Positions 26,099 through 32,936 of a DNA stretch of 37,898 nt are shown in pieces. Position 1 is the first letter of the stretch, and the number at the start of each line of letters is the position of its first letter. The notes beneath the pieces are model-generated. The model was given only the letters and a program-made list of their open reading frames with translations, was not told where the DNA came from and searched no databases. Source of the stretch: a virus; IMG/VR virus record IMGVR_UViG_3300013006_000003, positions 1-37,898 of that record; one strand, 5' to 3'. The position numbers were made by a program, and so were the translations under genes.

Positions 26099-26166
26099 GG
26101 GCGCTAGCGGTTACTTGCAGACCCTAGCGGATAGTGTTATGGTTAGCAAGCAACTGAGATTAATTT
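26099..26166. promoter_or_regulatory. Divergent control region with CTAGCGG direct repeats
   Basis: This 68-bp gap separates the leftward RHH-primase genes from the rightward early genes. CTAGCGG occurs at 26104-26110 and 26124-26130, exactly 20 bp apart, about two helical turns, as expected for cooperative RHH binding. On the plus strand TTGCAG (26115-26120) and TATGGT (26138-26143) are 17 bp apart and could be a weak promoter, with the second repeat in its spacer. Confidence 0.45.
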
Positions 26167-26772
26167 ATGCGCGGACGCGGGCTGACGGGCCAATTTGCGA
26201 ACTTAACTTGCAAATACGAACACGAGATACCAATGGGGGTGCTTTTACCTGGCGATGGGCCAGTTAGGCCCACAATTACTGGCACTGATGTTGATGGTGT
26301 AAGAGAGGTCAGCGGGATTGTTGCTATCCATGAAGCAAAAGCTGTTGGAGCGCAATCCCCAAGTGACGGGCAGTTGCGTGCTATGAAGTCAATGGGCGAT
26401 TTTTTTATTGGCAGCAGATGGGTTTATGCAGAAGTTCATCAGCCACCAAGGACAAAAGAGGAGGATGTTGCTTATAAACACGGCTACAAGAAAAATGCAA
26501 CGCCGTTAAGCGCTGTTATATGGGCAAAAAAAGACGAGGGGCATAGATGGCTTTATAGATATTTATTTGATTGCGGTTTCGCAATTTCGTCTACCCAAAA
26601 TAATGGATATGCAATACAATTTGAATTGCCTTATGAAAATCTGCAAAATTATATATTTCGACCAACTAAGCAATGGCTTTCTATTGCTTACATTCCCGAT
26701 TATTATTATCTATTCAAAACTAATAAATATTGTTACCCCGAAACTAATTTTATGGATTCTTCTTCTTTCTGA
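26167..26772 (+). CDS. Unknown protein coupled to the methyltransferase
   Basis: I do not recognise this 201-residue protein. Residues 50-90 contain SGIVAIHEAKAVGAQSPSDG and a helix LRAMKSMGDFF. An E-x-K following a hydrophobic strand is faintly reminiscent of PD-(D/E)XK nucleases but is insufficient on its own. The C-terminal third is rich in Tyr, Asn, Phe and Ile, and its DNA (26540-26770) is visibly more AT-rich than genes on either side. Its stop and the next start share TGATG. The start is uncertain: ATG 26167 has no clear ribosome site and ATG 26233 (MGVLLPGD) is possible. Composition and coupling suggest that it entered together with the methyltransferase. Confidence 0.6.
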   Translation: MRGRGLTGQFANLTCKYEHEIPMGVLLPGDGPVRPTITGTDVDGVREVSGIVAIHEAKAVGAQSPSDGQLRAMKSMGDFFIGSRWVYAEVHQPPRTKEEDVAYKHGYKKNATPLSAVIWAKKDEGHRWLYRYLFDCGFAISSTQNNGYAIQFELPYENLQNYIFRPTKQWLSIAYIPDYYYLFKTNKYCYPETNFMDSSSF

Positions 26773-27416
26773 TGTCTTATCAACTCATTTTAGCTGACCC
26801 GCCTTGGACTTACAGCTACGCAAAATCAAATTCTGGTAACGAAACCGCTGGAAGAGGTTGCGCCAATGCACAATACAATTTACTAGATAATGCTGCAATT
26901 GCAAAAATGCCGATACAAAATATAGCAGACCCAGACGGCTGCATCTTATTTTTATGGTCATCTGGAGCGTTGCTTAAAGATTGTATGGCTGTTCTTGAAG
27001 GCTGGGGGTTTGACTATGTAACTATGGCAGTATGGACCAAGCATTGTCGCGGCAATGTTAGCAAAGATAGGCTTGGCGTTGGCTATTGGTTTCGTAGTAA
27101 TGCAGAGCCTATTCTTGTTGGCAGGTCTGGCAAAAAACCTGCAACGCGCAGAACAAACAAATCTAATCATTTAAGTGAAGAAAATTCTTCAGAAGTGCAG
27201 CTCGATTGCCTTGGGCATATTAGAAGCGAGCAGCTAGGGCATAGTAAAAAGCCAAATGTTCTGCATGAAATAATTGAACAAACATGGCCTGAATTAAAAA
27301 AAGCAGAGTTGTTTGCCCGCGAATCAAGAAGCGGATGGGATTGCTGGGGCGACCAATGCCCAGATAATTCCAAAGAGCTTGAAGACGCGTTTGGCGGCGC
27401 AACATGGCAACCATGA
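26772..27416 (+). CDS. MT-A70 family N6-adenine DNA methyltransferase
   Basis: This 214-residue protein has the catalytic DPPW at residues 9-12 (LILADPPWTYSY), the FLWSSGALL segment after DGCILF, and later GYWFRSNAEPILVGRSGKKP and KPNVLHEIIEQTWPELKKAE, all features of MT-A70-like enzymes in phages. It would transfer a methyl group from S-adenosylmethionine to adenine N6, plausibly protecting phage DNA from restriction or marking it for regulation. The C terminus (SRSGWDCWGDQC) is the usual family ending. It is coupled on both sides, by TGATG upstream and ATGA downstream. Confidence 0.9.
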   Translation: MSYQLILADPPWTYSYAKSNSGNETAGRGCANAQYNLLDNAAIAKMPIQNIADPDGCILFLWSSGALLKDCMAVLEGWGFDYVTMAVWTKHCRGNVSKDRLGVGYWFRSNAEPILVGRSGKKPATRRTNKSNHLSEENSSEVQLDCLGHIRSEQLGHSKKPNVLHEIIEQTWPELKKAELFARESRSGWDCWGDQCPDNSKELEDAFGGATWQP

Positions 27417-28816
27417 ACCTCCGCCCATACCAGACCGGTGCTGCTATCAGCCTGGTTGCAATTTTGCAGCAGCACGGCATTGCCTACCTACGTGGCGAGG
27501 TGCGTGTTGGCAAGACGCTAACCGTATTTGATGCACTGAAACGGCTTGGCGTTAAGTCCTGCCTTTTTGTCACTAAGAAAAAAGCCATTGCCTCTATTGA
27601 GGCAGATCGTGATGCAATCGGCCTATCTGAGGCAGTTACTGTTACCAACTATGAACAGGTGGCAAAACGGGCTAACTGCTTCTATGAGGTGTTGATCGTT
27701 GACGAAGCACATGGCGTTGGGGCATATCCAAAGCCATCAAAGCGGTGGCATGACCTAACTGCTATCCGTTACAAGTATTTAATACTTATGTCTGGCACCC
27801 CGTCGCCGGAGTCCTACAGCCAGCTATACCACCAGTTCCGGCTTGGCCGTTCCATCTGGTCTGGCTACACAAATTTCTACGAATGGGCAAAGGCTGGTTA
27901 TGTCTCCATTGGCACTAAATACGTTGGCACTGGCCAGCAGGTGAACGATTACAGCAACGCCAATGAAGCCCGCATCCTGGCCGATATTGAGCCGCTAACG
28001 GTTACTGTCACCCAGCAGCAGGCAGGATTCACCACAGCTATTGAGGAGCAGGTGCATATGGTGCAGATGAGCCGACGCACCTACCGGTTAGCGTTGCGGA
28101 TTATAAAAGATGGTGTGATTGGCCGCCCTGACTGCCGCTCGGTCTTAGCTGATACTGGCGCAAAAGCCATGTCAAAGCTGCGCCAGATTTATTCCGGCAC
28201 CGTCATCACCGAAGCCCATGGTGCAGTCATATTCGACAACACAAAAGCAAAATACATAATGGAAAACTTTTCTGGAAAATTGGCCATTTTGTATTGCTTT
28301 AAGGCTGAGGGCGACATGTTGCGTAAAATGTTTGGCCCCCTCGCCACCGATTCACCAGAGCATTTCAATGCCAACCCAGATGCCGTCTACATCGGTCAGA
28401 TACTCTCGAGTCGTGAGGGCGTCAACCTATCCACGGCAGATCACCTGATTTTTATAGGCATTGACTATTCAGCTCTTAGCTATCTACAGGGCCGCGACCG
28501 CGCCAGCTATTTTGGCCGCGACCGTGCCAACCGTGTGCATTTCATTTTTGCTGAACGGTCGGTTGAATCGCGTGTGTATCGTTCTGTAAAAGAGAAACAA
28601 ACCTACACGCTGAAACATTTTGACACGGACCGAGGCCAGCTATCAGTCGAAGCTAATCAAGCGTTACGAGGGCGAGGGGTGGTATGTGCTGAAGTTGATT
28701 CAGACAAACAAGCCGGGCATACCGGACCTGGTACTGATGAAACCAGACCAGATTCGATTTGTGGAGGTCAAATCAGCATCTGGCCGCTTATCGAAAATCC
28801 AAGCTTATCGGCATGA
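27413..28816 (+). CDS. DEAH/SNF2-like superfamily 2 helicase
   Basis: From ATG 27413 (ATGA overlap with the methyltransferase; the longer ATG 27404 is less likely) this is 467 residues. Motifs are a Q-like start (MNLRPYQTGA), Walker A (GEVRVGKT, 28-35), DEAH (97-100), motif III (LMSGTPSP) and, near the end, QGRDRASYFGRDRA as motif VI. These are SF2 helicase motifs as in the phage SNF2-like proteins that are usually paired with a VRR-NUC nuclease. The last ~65 residues, after TYTLKH, look like translation of another gene's frame, because the nuclease gene overlaps here by 197 bp. The functional protein may effectively end near residue 405. Confidence 0.88.
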   Translation: MNLRPYQTGAAISLVAILQQHGIAYLRGEVRVGKTLTVFDALKRLGVKSCLFVTKKKAIASIEADRDAIGLSEAVTVTNYEQVAKRANCFYEVLIVDEAHGVGAYPKPSKRWHDLTAIRYKYLILMSGTPSPESYSQLYHQFRLGRSIWSGYTNFYEWAKAGYVSIGTKYVGTGQQVNDYSNANEARILADIEPLTVTVTQQQAGFTTAIEEQVHMVQMSRRTYRLALRIIKDGVIGRPDCRSVLADTGAKAMSKLRQIYSGTVITEAHGAVIFDNTKAKYIMENFSGKLAILYCFKAEGDMLRKMFGPLATDSPEHFNANPDAVYIGQILSSREGVNLSTADHLIFIGIDYSALSYLQGRDRASYFGRDRANRVHFIFAERSVESRVYRSVKEKQTYTLKHFDTDRGQLSVEANQALRGRGVVCAEVDSDKQAGHTGPGTDETRPDSICGGQISIWPLIENPSLSA

Positions 28817-28868
28817 GCAATTGAGGCTCGCGGGGTTTGATGTTGCCGTGGAATGGGATAAGCCCTGA
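28620..28868 (+). CDS. VRR-NUC domain nuclease
   Basis: This 82-residue protein from TTG 28620 (TRTEASYQSKLIKRYEGEGW) contains IQTNKPGIPDLVLMKPDQI followed by RFVEVKSASGRLSKIQAYRH. The G-x-P-D and E-V-K elements are the PD-(D/E)XK metal-binding motif of VRR-NUC nucleases, and the Q-x-x-x-x-x-x-L-R-x-x-G-F-D-V end is typical. Stand-alone VRR-NUC proteins of this size accompany SNF2-like helicases in many phages, suggesting joint action on branched or stalled DNA. The long out-of-frame overlap with the helicase is unusual. Confidence 0.88.
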   Translation: MTRTEASYQSKLIKRYEGEGWYVLKLIQTNKPGIPDLVLMKPDQIRFVEVKSASGRLSKIQAYRHEQLRLAGFDVAVEWDKP

Positions 28869-28895
28869 TTTATTAAGCATTACAACCGACTAGGG

Positions 28896-28923
28896 TTGAC
28901 AGGGGAGGCTTAGGGTGTAGGAT
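28896..28923 (+). promoter_or_regulatory. Sigma-70-type early promoter
   Basis: A perfect TTGACA (28896-28901), a 16-bp spacer and TAGGAT (28918-28923, T-A-x-x-A-T) lie in the 101-bp gap between the nuclease gene and the small early genes. Predicted initiation near 28930 would give a transcript running through the RecE/RecT/SSB/sigma genes. The quality of the -35 fits recognition by the host housekeeping sigma factor. Confidence 0.6.
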
Positions 28924-28929
28924 ATGCGA

Positions 28930-28945
28930 GCCGGAGGACACCGGC
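28930..28945 (+). promoter_or_regulatory. GCCGG/CCGGC hairpin at the transcript start
   Basis: GCCGG-AGGACA-CCGGC forms a 5-bp GC-only stem with a 6-base loop exactly where transcription should start. The loop holds AGGA, part of a ribosome site. It may stabilise the 5' end or act as a translation switch. Eight Ts follow at 28959-28966, too far away for an ordinary intrinsic terminator. Confidence 0.4.
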
Positions 28946-28969
28946 GCTATCCCTTTGCTTTTTTTTGCT

Positions 28970-29152
28970 ATGACCCTTGAGCAAATCGACGAGCTTAATT
29001 CATCGCTAATTGAATTAGTAAAATCTTATCACTTGATGGCTGATGAGATTACAGAAGAACAACTGGAATCATTTGCTGATAACCATCCGTTAGCTGATGT
29101 GTTGTTTGAAGCTGAAGCTTACCTTGAGCAAATGGAGTTAATCAATGCTTAG
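28970..29152 (+). CDS. Small acidic early protein
   Basis: This 60-residue protein from ATG 28970 (MTLEQIDELNSSLIELVKSY) is strongly acidic and helical. TTG at 28955 would add five hydrophobic residues. No ribosome site is close. Its first position behind the early promoter suggests an anti-host or regulatory role, without any family match. Confidence 0.6.
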   Translation: MTLEQIDELNSSLIELVKSYHLMADEITEEQLESFADNHPLADVLFEAEAYLEQMELINA

Positions 29153-29261
29153 GTTTTTATGCGTTGCGATTGTTGCAGCTACTACTTATTTAGTGGTAAC
29201 TGAGGTTGGCAGCCAGCCTTACCCGTATGCAAATCCTGTTCCTGTTGTTTATCCTTCATGA
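29145..29261 (+). CDS. 38-residue secreted or membrane peptide
   Basis: ATG 29145 lies inside the end of the preceding gene and the frame runs to TGA 29259-29261, overlapping the next ATG (ATGA). The product is MLRFLCVAIVAATTYLVV, a single hydrophobic helix after one arginine, then a Pro/Tyr-rich tail (NPVPVVYPS). Tight packing with both neighbours supports its reality. It could be a membrane peptide acting during early infection. No family is recognised. Confidence 0.55.
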   Translation: MLRFLCVAIVAATTYLVVTEVGSQPYPYANPVPVVYPS

Positions 29262-29452
29262 CTGATTCTGACATTTATTGGACTTTTGTATCTGCTAGTA
29301 AATATGGCGGATCATTTTGGCAACGGTTAGCTGATGCTGGTTTGGCTGCTGACACACAAAACAAGCGCCGCATACTTAATGAGTTCCATGAGCTGATTGA
29401 GCATTACGGCCCATCAAAAGGTTTACATCAACTATTGCGGAATCCTAAATGA
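29258..29452 (+). CDS. Hypothetical early protein
   Basis: This 64-residue protein (MTDSDIYWTFVSASKYGGSF and a helical remainder with RRILNEFHELIEHYG) shows no catalytic motif. The amphipathic helices and the coupled position directly before the RecE-like gene (ATGA overlaps on both sides) suggest a small regulatory or accessory protein of the recombination operon. Confidence 0.6.
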   Translation: MTDSDIYWTFVSASKYGGSFWQRLADAGLAADTQNKRRILNEFHELIEHYGPSKGLHQLLRNPK

Positions 29453-30243
29453 CTGTTATTTCAAACGAGAAGTACCACGCTGATCCAGCTATTAGTGCCA
29501 GCCAGCTAAAGGAAATTGGCCGCAGCCCTTTTCATTATTGGAAACGGTACGTTGACCCTGATAGATCACCATCAGAACCGACTGCTGCGATGCGCTTGGG
29601 CAGCCTTGTGCATTGCGCGGTGCTGGAGCCTAAGGAATTGCTGCAACGGTACGCCGTAGGCCCTGACAGGCGTACTAAGGAGGGTAAGGCAACGGCTGAG
29701 CGGATGCTTGCTGATGGCATCGAGCCAGTTAGCGCTAGTGATTTTGAGCAGGCATTATCAATGGCAGCGGCTGTGCGTAGCCACCCGACAGCAGGTTTAT
29801 TGCTGGCCAATGGCGCCGCAGAAACCTCGCACTGGTGGGATGACATAGCAACTGGGCTGCGGTGTAAATGCCGCCCCGACTGGTTTGATGGTGAACTAAT
29901 TGTTGACCTGAAGACCTGCCAAGATGCCAGTCCAGCATTTGGCAAGGCGGTGGCAAATTTTGGCTACCAAATCCAAGCCGCTCACTACCTGGCGGGCACT
30001 TTGGCCAAACGCTTTATTTTTGTTGCGGTAGAGAAAACCTACCCATTTGGAATTGGCGTTTATGAGCTTGACGCTGAAGCATTAGTTCATGGCAGCATTG
30101 CCCGCCACAATGCGCTGCAACGTATACAGGATTGCCGGGCTATAGGCGAATGGGGCCATGGTTATACCGATGGCATTCAAACGCTACAGCTTCCCGGCTG
30201 GGCGCTAAAAGACAACACTTCCATCACTTCAGAGGATTTCTAA
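29449..30243 (+). CDS. RecE-like 5'-3' exonuclease (PDDEXK)
   Basis: This 264-residue protein shows the exonuclease VIII/DUF3799 core: SQLKEIGRSPFHYWKRYV, MRLGSLVHCAVLEP with His55, CKCRPDWFDGELIVDLKT with Asp144, Asp153 and Lys155 as the metal-binding set, and GYQIQAAHYL with Gln174. It would degrade one strand of duplex DNA to make 3' overhangs for the annealing protein encoded next. Its stop overlaps the RecT-like ATG (TAATG), consistent with the two acting as a pair. Confidence 0.9.
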   Translation: MTVISNEKYHADPAISASQLKEIGRSPFHYWKRYVDPDRSPSEPTAAMRLGSLVHCAVLEPKELLQRYAVGPDRRTKEGKATAERMLADGIEPVSASDFEQALSMAAAVRSHPTAGLLLANGAAETSHWWDDIATGLRCKCRPDWFDGELIVDLKTCQDASPAFGKAVANFGYQIQAAHYLAGTLAKRFIFVAVEKTYPFGIGVYELDAEALVHGSIARHNALQRIQDCRAIGEWGHGYTDGIQTLQLPGWALKDNTSITSEDF

Positions 30244-31001
30244 TGAGCGCCATTACATGGACACCGGAGCAGCAACAGCTAATCAGCTCCACAATTGCTC
30301 CAAATTGCACACCAGACGAGCTGAAATTGTTTGCTTATGCGTGCCAACGCACCGGGCTAGATCCGTTCAGCCGCCAAATCTACGCTATCAAGCGCGGTAG
30401 AATGACGATCCAGGTTGGCATTGACGGCCTGCGCAGCATTGCTGAACGCAGCGGCGAGCTTGATGGGTCGGCTACTTACTGGATAGGTGACACAGAAGGC
30501 AGCCAGTGGAGTGATGTATGGCTTGGCAGCAAACCGCCTGCCGCTGCTAAAACTATTATTTGGCGCAAAGGATGCAGCCATTCGTTTACCGCGACTGCAC
30601 GTTTTCAGGATTACAACGCCGGTCAAGGTTTATGGAGCAAAATGCCAGCCGCGATGATTGCCAAATGCAGTGAGGCACTGGCGTTACGAAAGGCGTTTCC
30701 GGCTTGCGCGGGCCTCTACACAGTGGATGAAATGGAGCAGGAAACCGTCACAGTAACGGCAACACCTGCGCCAGCCCTGGCACCTGCTGCATTTGCCGGT
30801 GATGCCAAGATCTTTGCCGCTGGTAAGGCAGCAATTGCTAAATGCAGCACGTTAGACGAGCTAGAAGTTGTTACCAAACGGCTAGAGGCACGCCAAAACG
30901 ACCTGAGCGCTGAGCAGTATCAGGAGTTATTGCAGATGGCAGTAACTAAAGAAGATGCTATGGAAACCCGGCAAGAGGCTGACCCATTCGCTGATGACTG
31001 A
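30243..31001 (+). CDS. bet: RecT/Bet-family single-strand annealing protein
   Basis: The 252-residue product begins SAITWTPEQQQLISSTIAPN and has the Bet core: LFAYACQRTGLDPFSRQIYA, then MTIQVGIDGLRSIAERSGEL and a late PAAMIAKCSEALALRKAFPA segment. These match lambda Bet-type annealases, which pair complementary single strands and promote phage recombination and concatemer formation. The C-terminal 60 residues are variable, ending in acidic PFADD as seen in proteins that contact SSB. The start at 30243 is chosen over upstream frames because it is coupled to the exonuclease stop. Confidence 0.92.
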   Translation: MSAITWTPEQQQLISSTIAPNCTPDELKLFAYACQRTGLDPFSRQIYAIKRGRMTIQVGIDGLRSIAERSGELDGSATYWIGDTEGSQWSDVWLGSKPPAAAKTIIWRKGCSHSFTATARFQDYNAGQGLWSKMPAAMIAKCSEALALRKAFPACAGLYTVDEMEQETVTVTATPAPALAPAAFAGDAKIFAAGKAAIAKCSTLDELEVVTKRLEARQNDLSAEQYQELLQMAVTKEDAMETRQEADPFADD

Positions 31002-31206
31002 GCCCCACCTGACTACTGACCAGTTAGCTGCTAGGTGGGGGCTGCGGCCCTCCACCTTAAAATCTCAACGTGCGCGTGGGGTTGGCCCACCGTATGAAAC
31101 CGCTGAACGCCTAGCCTCACCGCTTGGTGCTCCACGTGTTCGGTATTCGCTAGCACAAATCCTGGCCTTCGAGGCTGCACACAACATCACCCCATTAGAA
31201 CCATGA
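30994..31206 (+). CDS. Small MerR-type helix-turn-helix protein
   Basis: From ATG 30994 (overlapping the end of the annealase gene) this is 70 residues. LTTDQLAARWGLRPSTLKSQ is a clear helix-turn-helix of the MerR/excisionase (HTH_17) group, followed by GVGPPYETAERLAS, matching the family's recognition-wing G-x-G-P-x-y motif, and a VRYSLAQILAFEA end. It may regulate early transcription or act in DNA bending. No integrase accompanies it, so an excisionase role is unlikely. Confidence 0.75.
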   Translation: MTEPHLTTDQLAARWGLRPSTLKSQRARGVGPPYETAERLASPLGAPRVRYSLAQILAFEAAHNITPLEP

Positions 31207-31553
31207 GTTTATTTGCTACCGGCATTGTTCGTATCATCACGCAACCCACCATCCGCACGTTTGATAATGGCACGCAAGTTGCTAACCTGTTCGGCGGTAT
31301 CGGTGAGGGCAAAGATAAAAATGGAGAATACATTAACAATGGTATCGACTGCGAAATATGGGGCAAATCGGCTGAATTAATATGCGATAAATGCAAAAAG
31401 GGTGACAGCATTCAAGTTACTGGCACCATACGGCGTCAGGAATGGGCAGATAAGCAAACAGGTGAAAAGCGTAGTAAACATATAATAAGTGTCAGCAGGT
31501 TTGAATTTTTACCAAGGGCTGCTAATAATACAAGCGAACTCGACGCTTTTTAA
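31203..31553 (+). CDS. Single-stranded DNA-binding protein
   Basis: This 116-residue protein is an OB-fold type: LFATGIVRIITQPTIRTFDN, GIDCEIWGKSAELICDKC, and KGDSIQVTGTIRRQEWADKQ, ending with a short acidic/phenylalanine tail (LDAF). The usual SSB sequence L-x-G-x-I/V-x-x-x-P and G-D-x-I-x-V-x-G-x-I-R-x-x-x-W are all present. It would protect single strands made by the exonuclease and the primase-helicase. It overlaps the HTH gene by 4 bp and lies 3 bp before the sigma factor. Confidence 0.88.
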   Translation: MSLFATGIVRIITQPTIRTFDNGTQVANLFGGIGEGKDKNGEYINNGIDCEIWGKSAELICDKCKKGDSIQVTGTIRRQEWADKQTGEKRSKHIISVSRFEFLPRAANNTSELDAF

Positions 31554-31556
31554 CCC

Positions 31557-32444
31557 ATGACTGCTGATGCAATGCGCGATTACCTAGAGGCCATCTCTAG
31601 GTATCCGTTGCTCACGACACAGCAGGAAATACAGTTGGCACGTAAAATCGCGCAGTACATGGAACTGCGCGATAACACTAGCCCAACACTTTCTGAGCAA
31701 CGGCTGATAAAAGCTGGCCTTAAGGCACGGGCTACCATGGTAAACTGCAATTTACGTTTGGTTGTACATATTGCCAAGCGTTATACAGGCAGAATTAAAT
31801 CAATGGATATGTTGGATTTATGCCAGGAGGGTAATATTGGCCTTCAACGTGCAGCAGAAAAATTTGACGCATCACGTGGATATAAGTTTTCGACCTATGC
31901 GTACTGGTGGATACGTCAATCATTAAAACGTGCTATTGATAGCAAGGAGCGCATGATAAAAATACCGATTCATATGATAGACCGTACATTTAAGGCATTA
32001 CAGATTGAAACAGAATACATGAAAGAACATGGCCGCAAGCCAAGTAAAACAGAATTAGCTCAAGTTATGGGTTTAACGATAGAGCAATTACTAGCATTAG
32101 TCGATTGCAATAGCGTTCATATTAGTTTAGACGAACTGATAACAGATGATGGCAACTCATTGCTTGATTTAATTGCTAGCCCTGAGGTGGGTATTGATTT
32201 TGATTTGGACCGTAGTAAGGAACACGTGCAGCTTGCACTGTCTTATTTAACTGATATGGAGCAAGATATGATAAATAAACGTTACCATGAAGATTTAACT
32301 TTAACAGCTATTGCAAAGGAGCATAATGTATGCCGCGAGCGTATAAGGCAACGCATGGCACGAACGCATCGTAGATTAAATAGATTAATGTCTAAATCAC
32401 ACGTCTCCACCACGGGCGCTTTGATTGTTGAAGATATAAAGTAG
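31557..32444 (+). CDS. Sigma-70 family RNA polymerase sigma factor (group 1/2-like)
   Basis: This 295-residue protein has region 1.2 (MRDYLEAISRYPLLTTQQEI, residues 6-25), region 2 (LRLVVHIAKRYTGRIKSMDM ... LCQEGNIGLQRAAEKFDASR ... KFSTYAYWWIRQSLKRAID, 66-128), region 3 (140-220) and region 4 with its helix-turn-helix (LTLTAIAKEHNVCRERIRQR, 247-266). These are host-type primary or group-2 sigma features, strongest in region 2, which closely follows cyanobacterial sigma factors; T4 gp55 is far more reduced. Region 4 is diverged, which may give a different -35 preference. It lacks the acidic region 1.1. As the last early gene it may redirect host polymerase to late promoters. Confidence 0.92.
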   Translation: MTADAMRDYLEAISRYPLLTTQQEIQLARKIAQYMELRDNTSPTLSEQRLIKAGLKARATMVNCNLRLVVHIAKRYTGRIKSMDMLDLCQEGNIGLQRAAEKFDASRGYKFSTYAYWWIRQSLKRAIDSKERMIKIPIHMIDRTFKALQIETEYMKEHGRKPSKTELAQVMGLTIEQLLALVDCNSVHISLDELITDDGNSLLDLIASPEVGIDFDLDRSKEHVQLALSYLTDMEQDMINKRYHEDLTLTAIAKEHNVCRERIRQRMARTHRRLNRLMSKSHVSTTGALIVEDIK

Positions 32445-32634
32445 CTTCTAAAGCTGCTATATGATGTACGGCTTGCTTTATTAATTTAGATTGATGTGCG
32501 TTTTGTTTTATTAAGTTACTGCATAATTTAGCGACCTGTTCACGGTCAGGGCAGTTCAAGGCAATTCTGCTCTGGCCTTCGAGTGCAAGCTGCTCCTCTA
32601 GACTGAGCTGCACCACCATCCACTCCATCATCAC
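32392..32634 (-). CDS. Hypothetical coiled-coil protein convergent with the sigma gene
   Basis: This 80-residue protein (LSLEEQLALEGQSRIALNCP, then LIKQNAHQSKLIKQAVHHIA) is helical, with an L-E-E-Q-x-x-L-E-x-Q-x-R-x-A-L-N-C-x-D-R-E opening that resembles small cyanophage proteins I have seen, of unknown role. The last 53 bp overlap the end of the sigma gene on the opposite strand. MVVQLSLEEQ may be the true start instead of the first Met. It is likely the terminal gene of the leftward unit. Confidence 0.6.
   Translation of the reverse strand: MMMEWMVVQLSLEEQLALEGQSRIALNCPDREQVAKLCSNLIKQNAHQSKLIKQAVHHIAALEATLYLQQSKRPWWRRVI
32440..32458. terminator. Weak bidirectional hairpin at convergent gene ends
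   Basis: AGTAGCTT and AAGCTGCT (one G-T pair) can form an 8-bp stem with a 3-base CTA loop. The sigma gene's TAG lies in the stem, and on the minus strand a TTTATATCTT stretch follows. It could terminate both convergent units, but it also lies inside the minus-strand coding frame and lacks a strong U-run, so it is tentative. Confidence 0.3.
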
Positions 32635-32663
32635 TACATTTAGCAGTTATCCGCATTCTAACA

Positions 32664-32936
32664 ATGAAAACACCAACTATCAAGCGCGTTAAGTCTAAAG
32701 ACGGCAATTATATATGGCAGGTGACTTATGCCAATGGCAAAATAATAGAGCATTCTCAAGCTTGGCAAGCGCTTATATATTATCATCAGGCGATGGAATG
32801 CAATCAACGCGACGCAGGTAGCTTATCAACTTTACAGCTCTCTCAAGACTCCATTCTGGATGCTGCGTCCACCAGCTCCATAATTCCGAATGCCCCTTCT
32901 GGCGATTATGCACCGAGCAGCATGGAGAAAGATTAG
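32664..32936 (+). CDS. Hypothetical protein overlapping the HNH gene antisense
   Basis: This 90-residue frame starts MKTPTIKRVKSKDGNYIWQV and continues with YANGKIIEHSQAWQALIYYH, which look like genuine protein. From 32773 onward it is antisense to the HNH gene and reads as low-complexity Ser/Ala/Pro. Either a short real gene has a non-functional extended C terminus, or the whole frame is spurious. No ribosome site is obvious. Confidence 0.4.
   Translation: MKTPTIKRVKSKDGNYIWQVTYANGKIIEHSQAWQALIYYHQAMECNQRDAGSLSTLQLSQDSILDAASTSSIIPNAPSGDYAPSSMEKD

Noticed and set aside
28930-28966. GCCGG/CCGGC hairpin plus T-run considered as an intrinsic terminator
   Set aside because: The T-run begins 13 bases after the stem, and the stem sits at the predicted start of a transcript rather than behind a gene end.
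30994-31206. HTH_17 protein considered as an excisionase for a temperate phage
   Set aside because: No integrase, repressor or attachment site was found in the whole circle. The HTH match alone supports only DNA binding.
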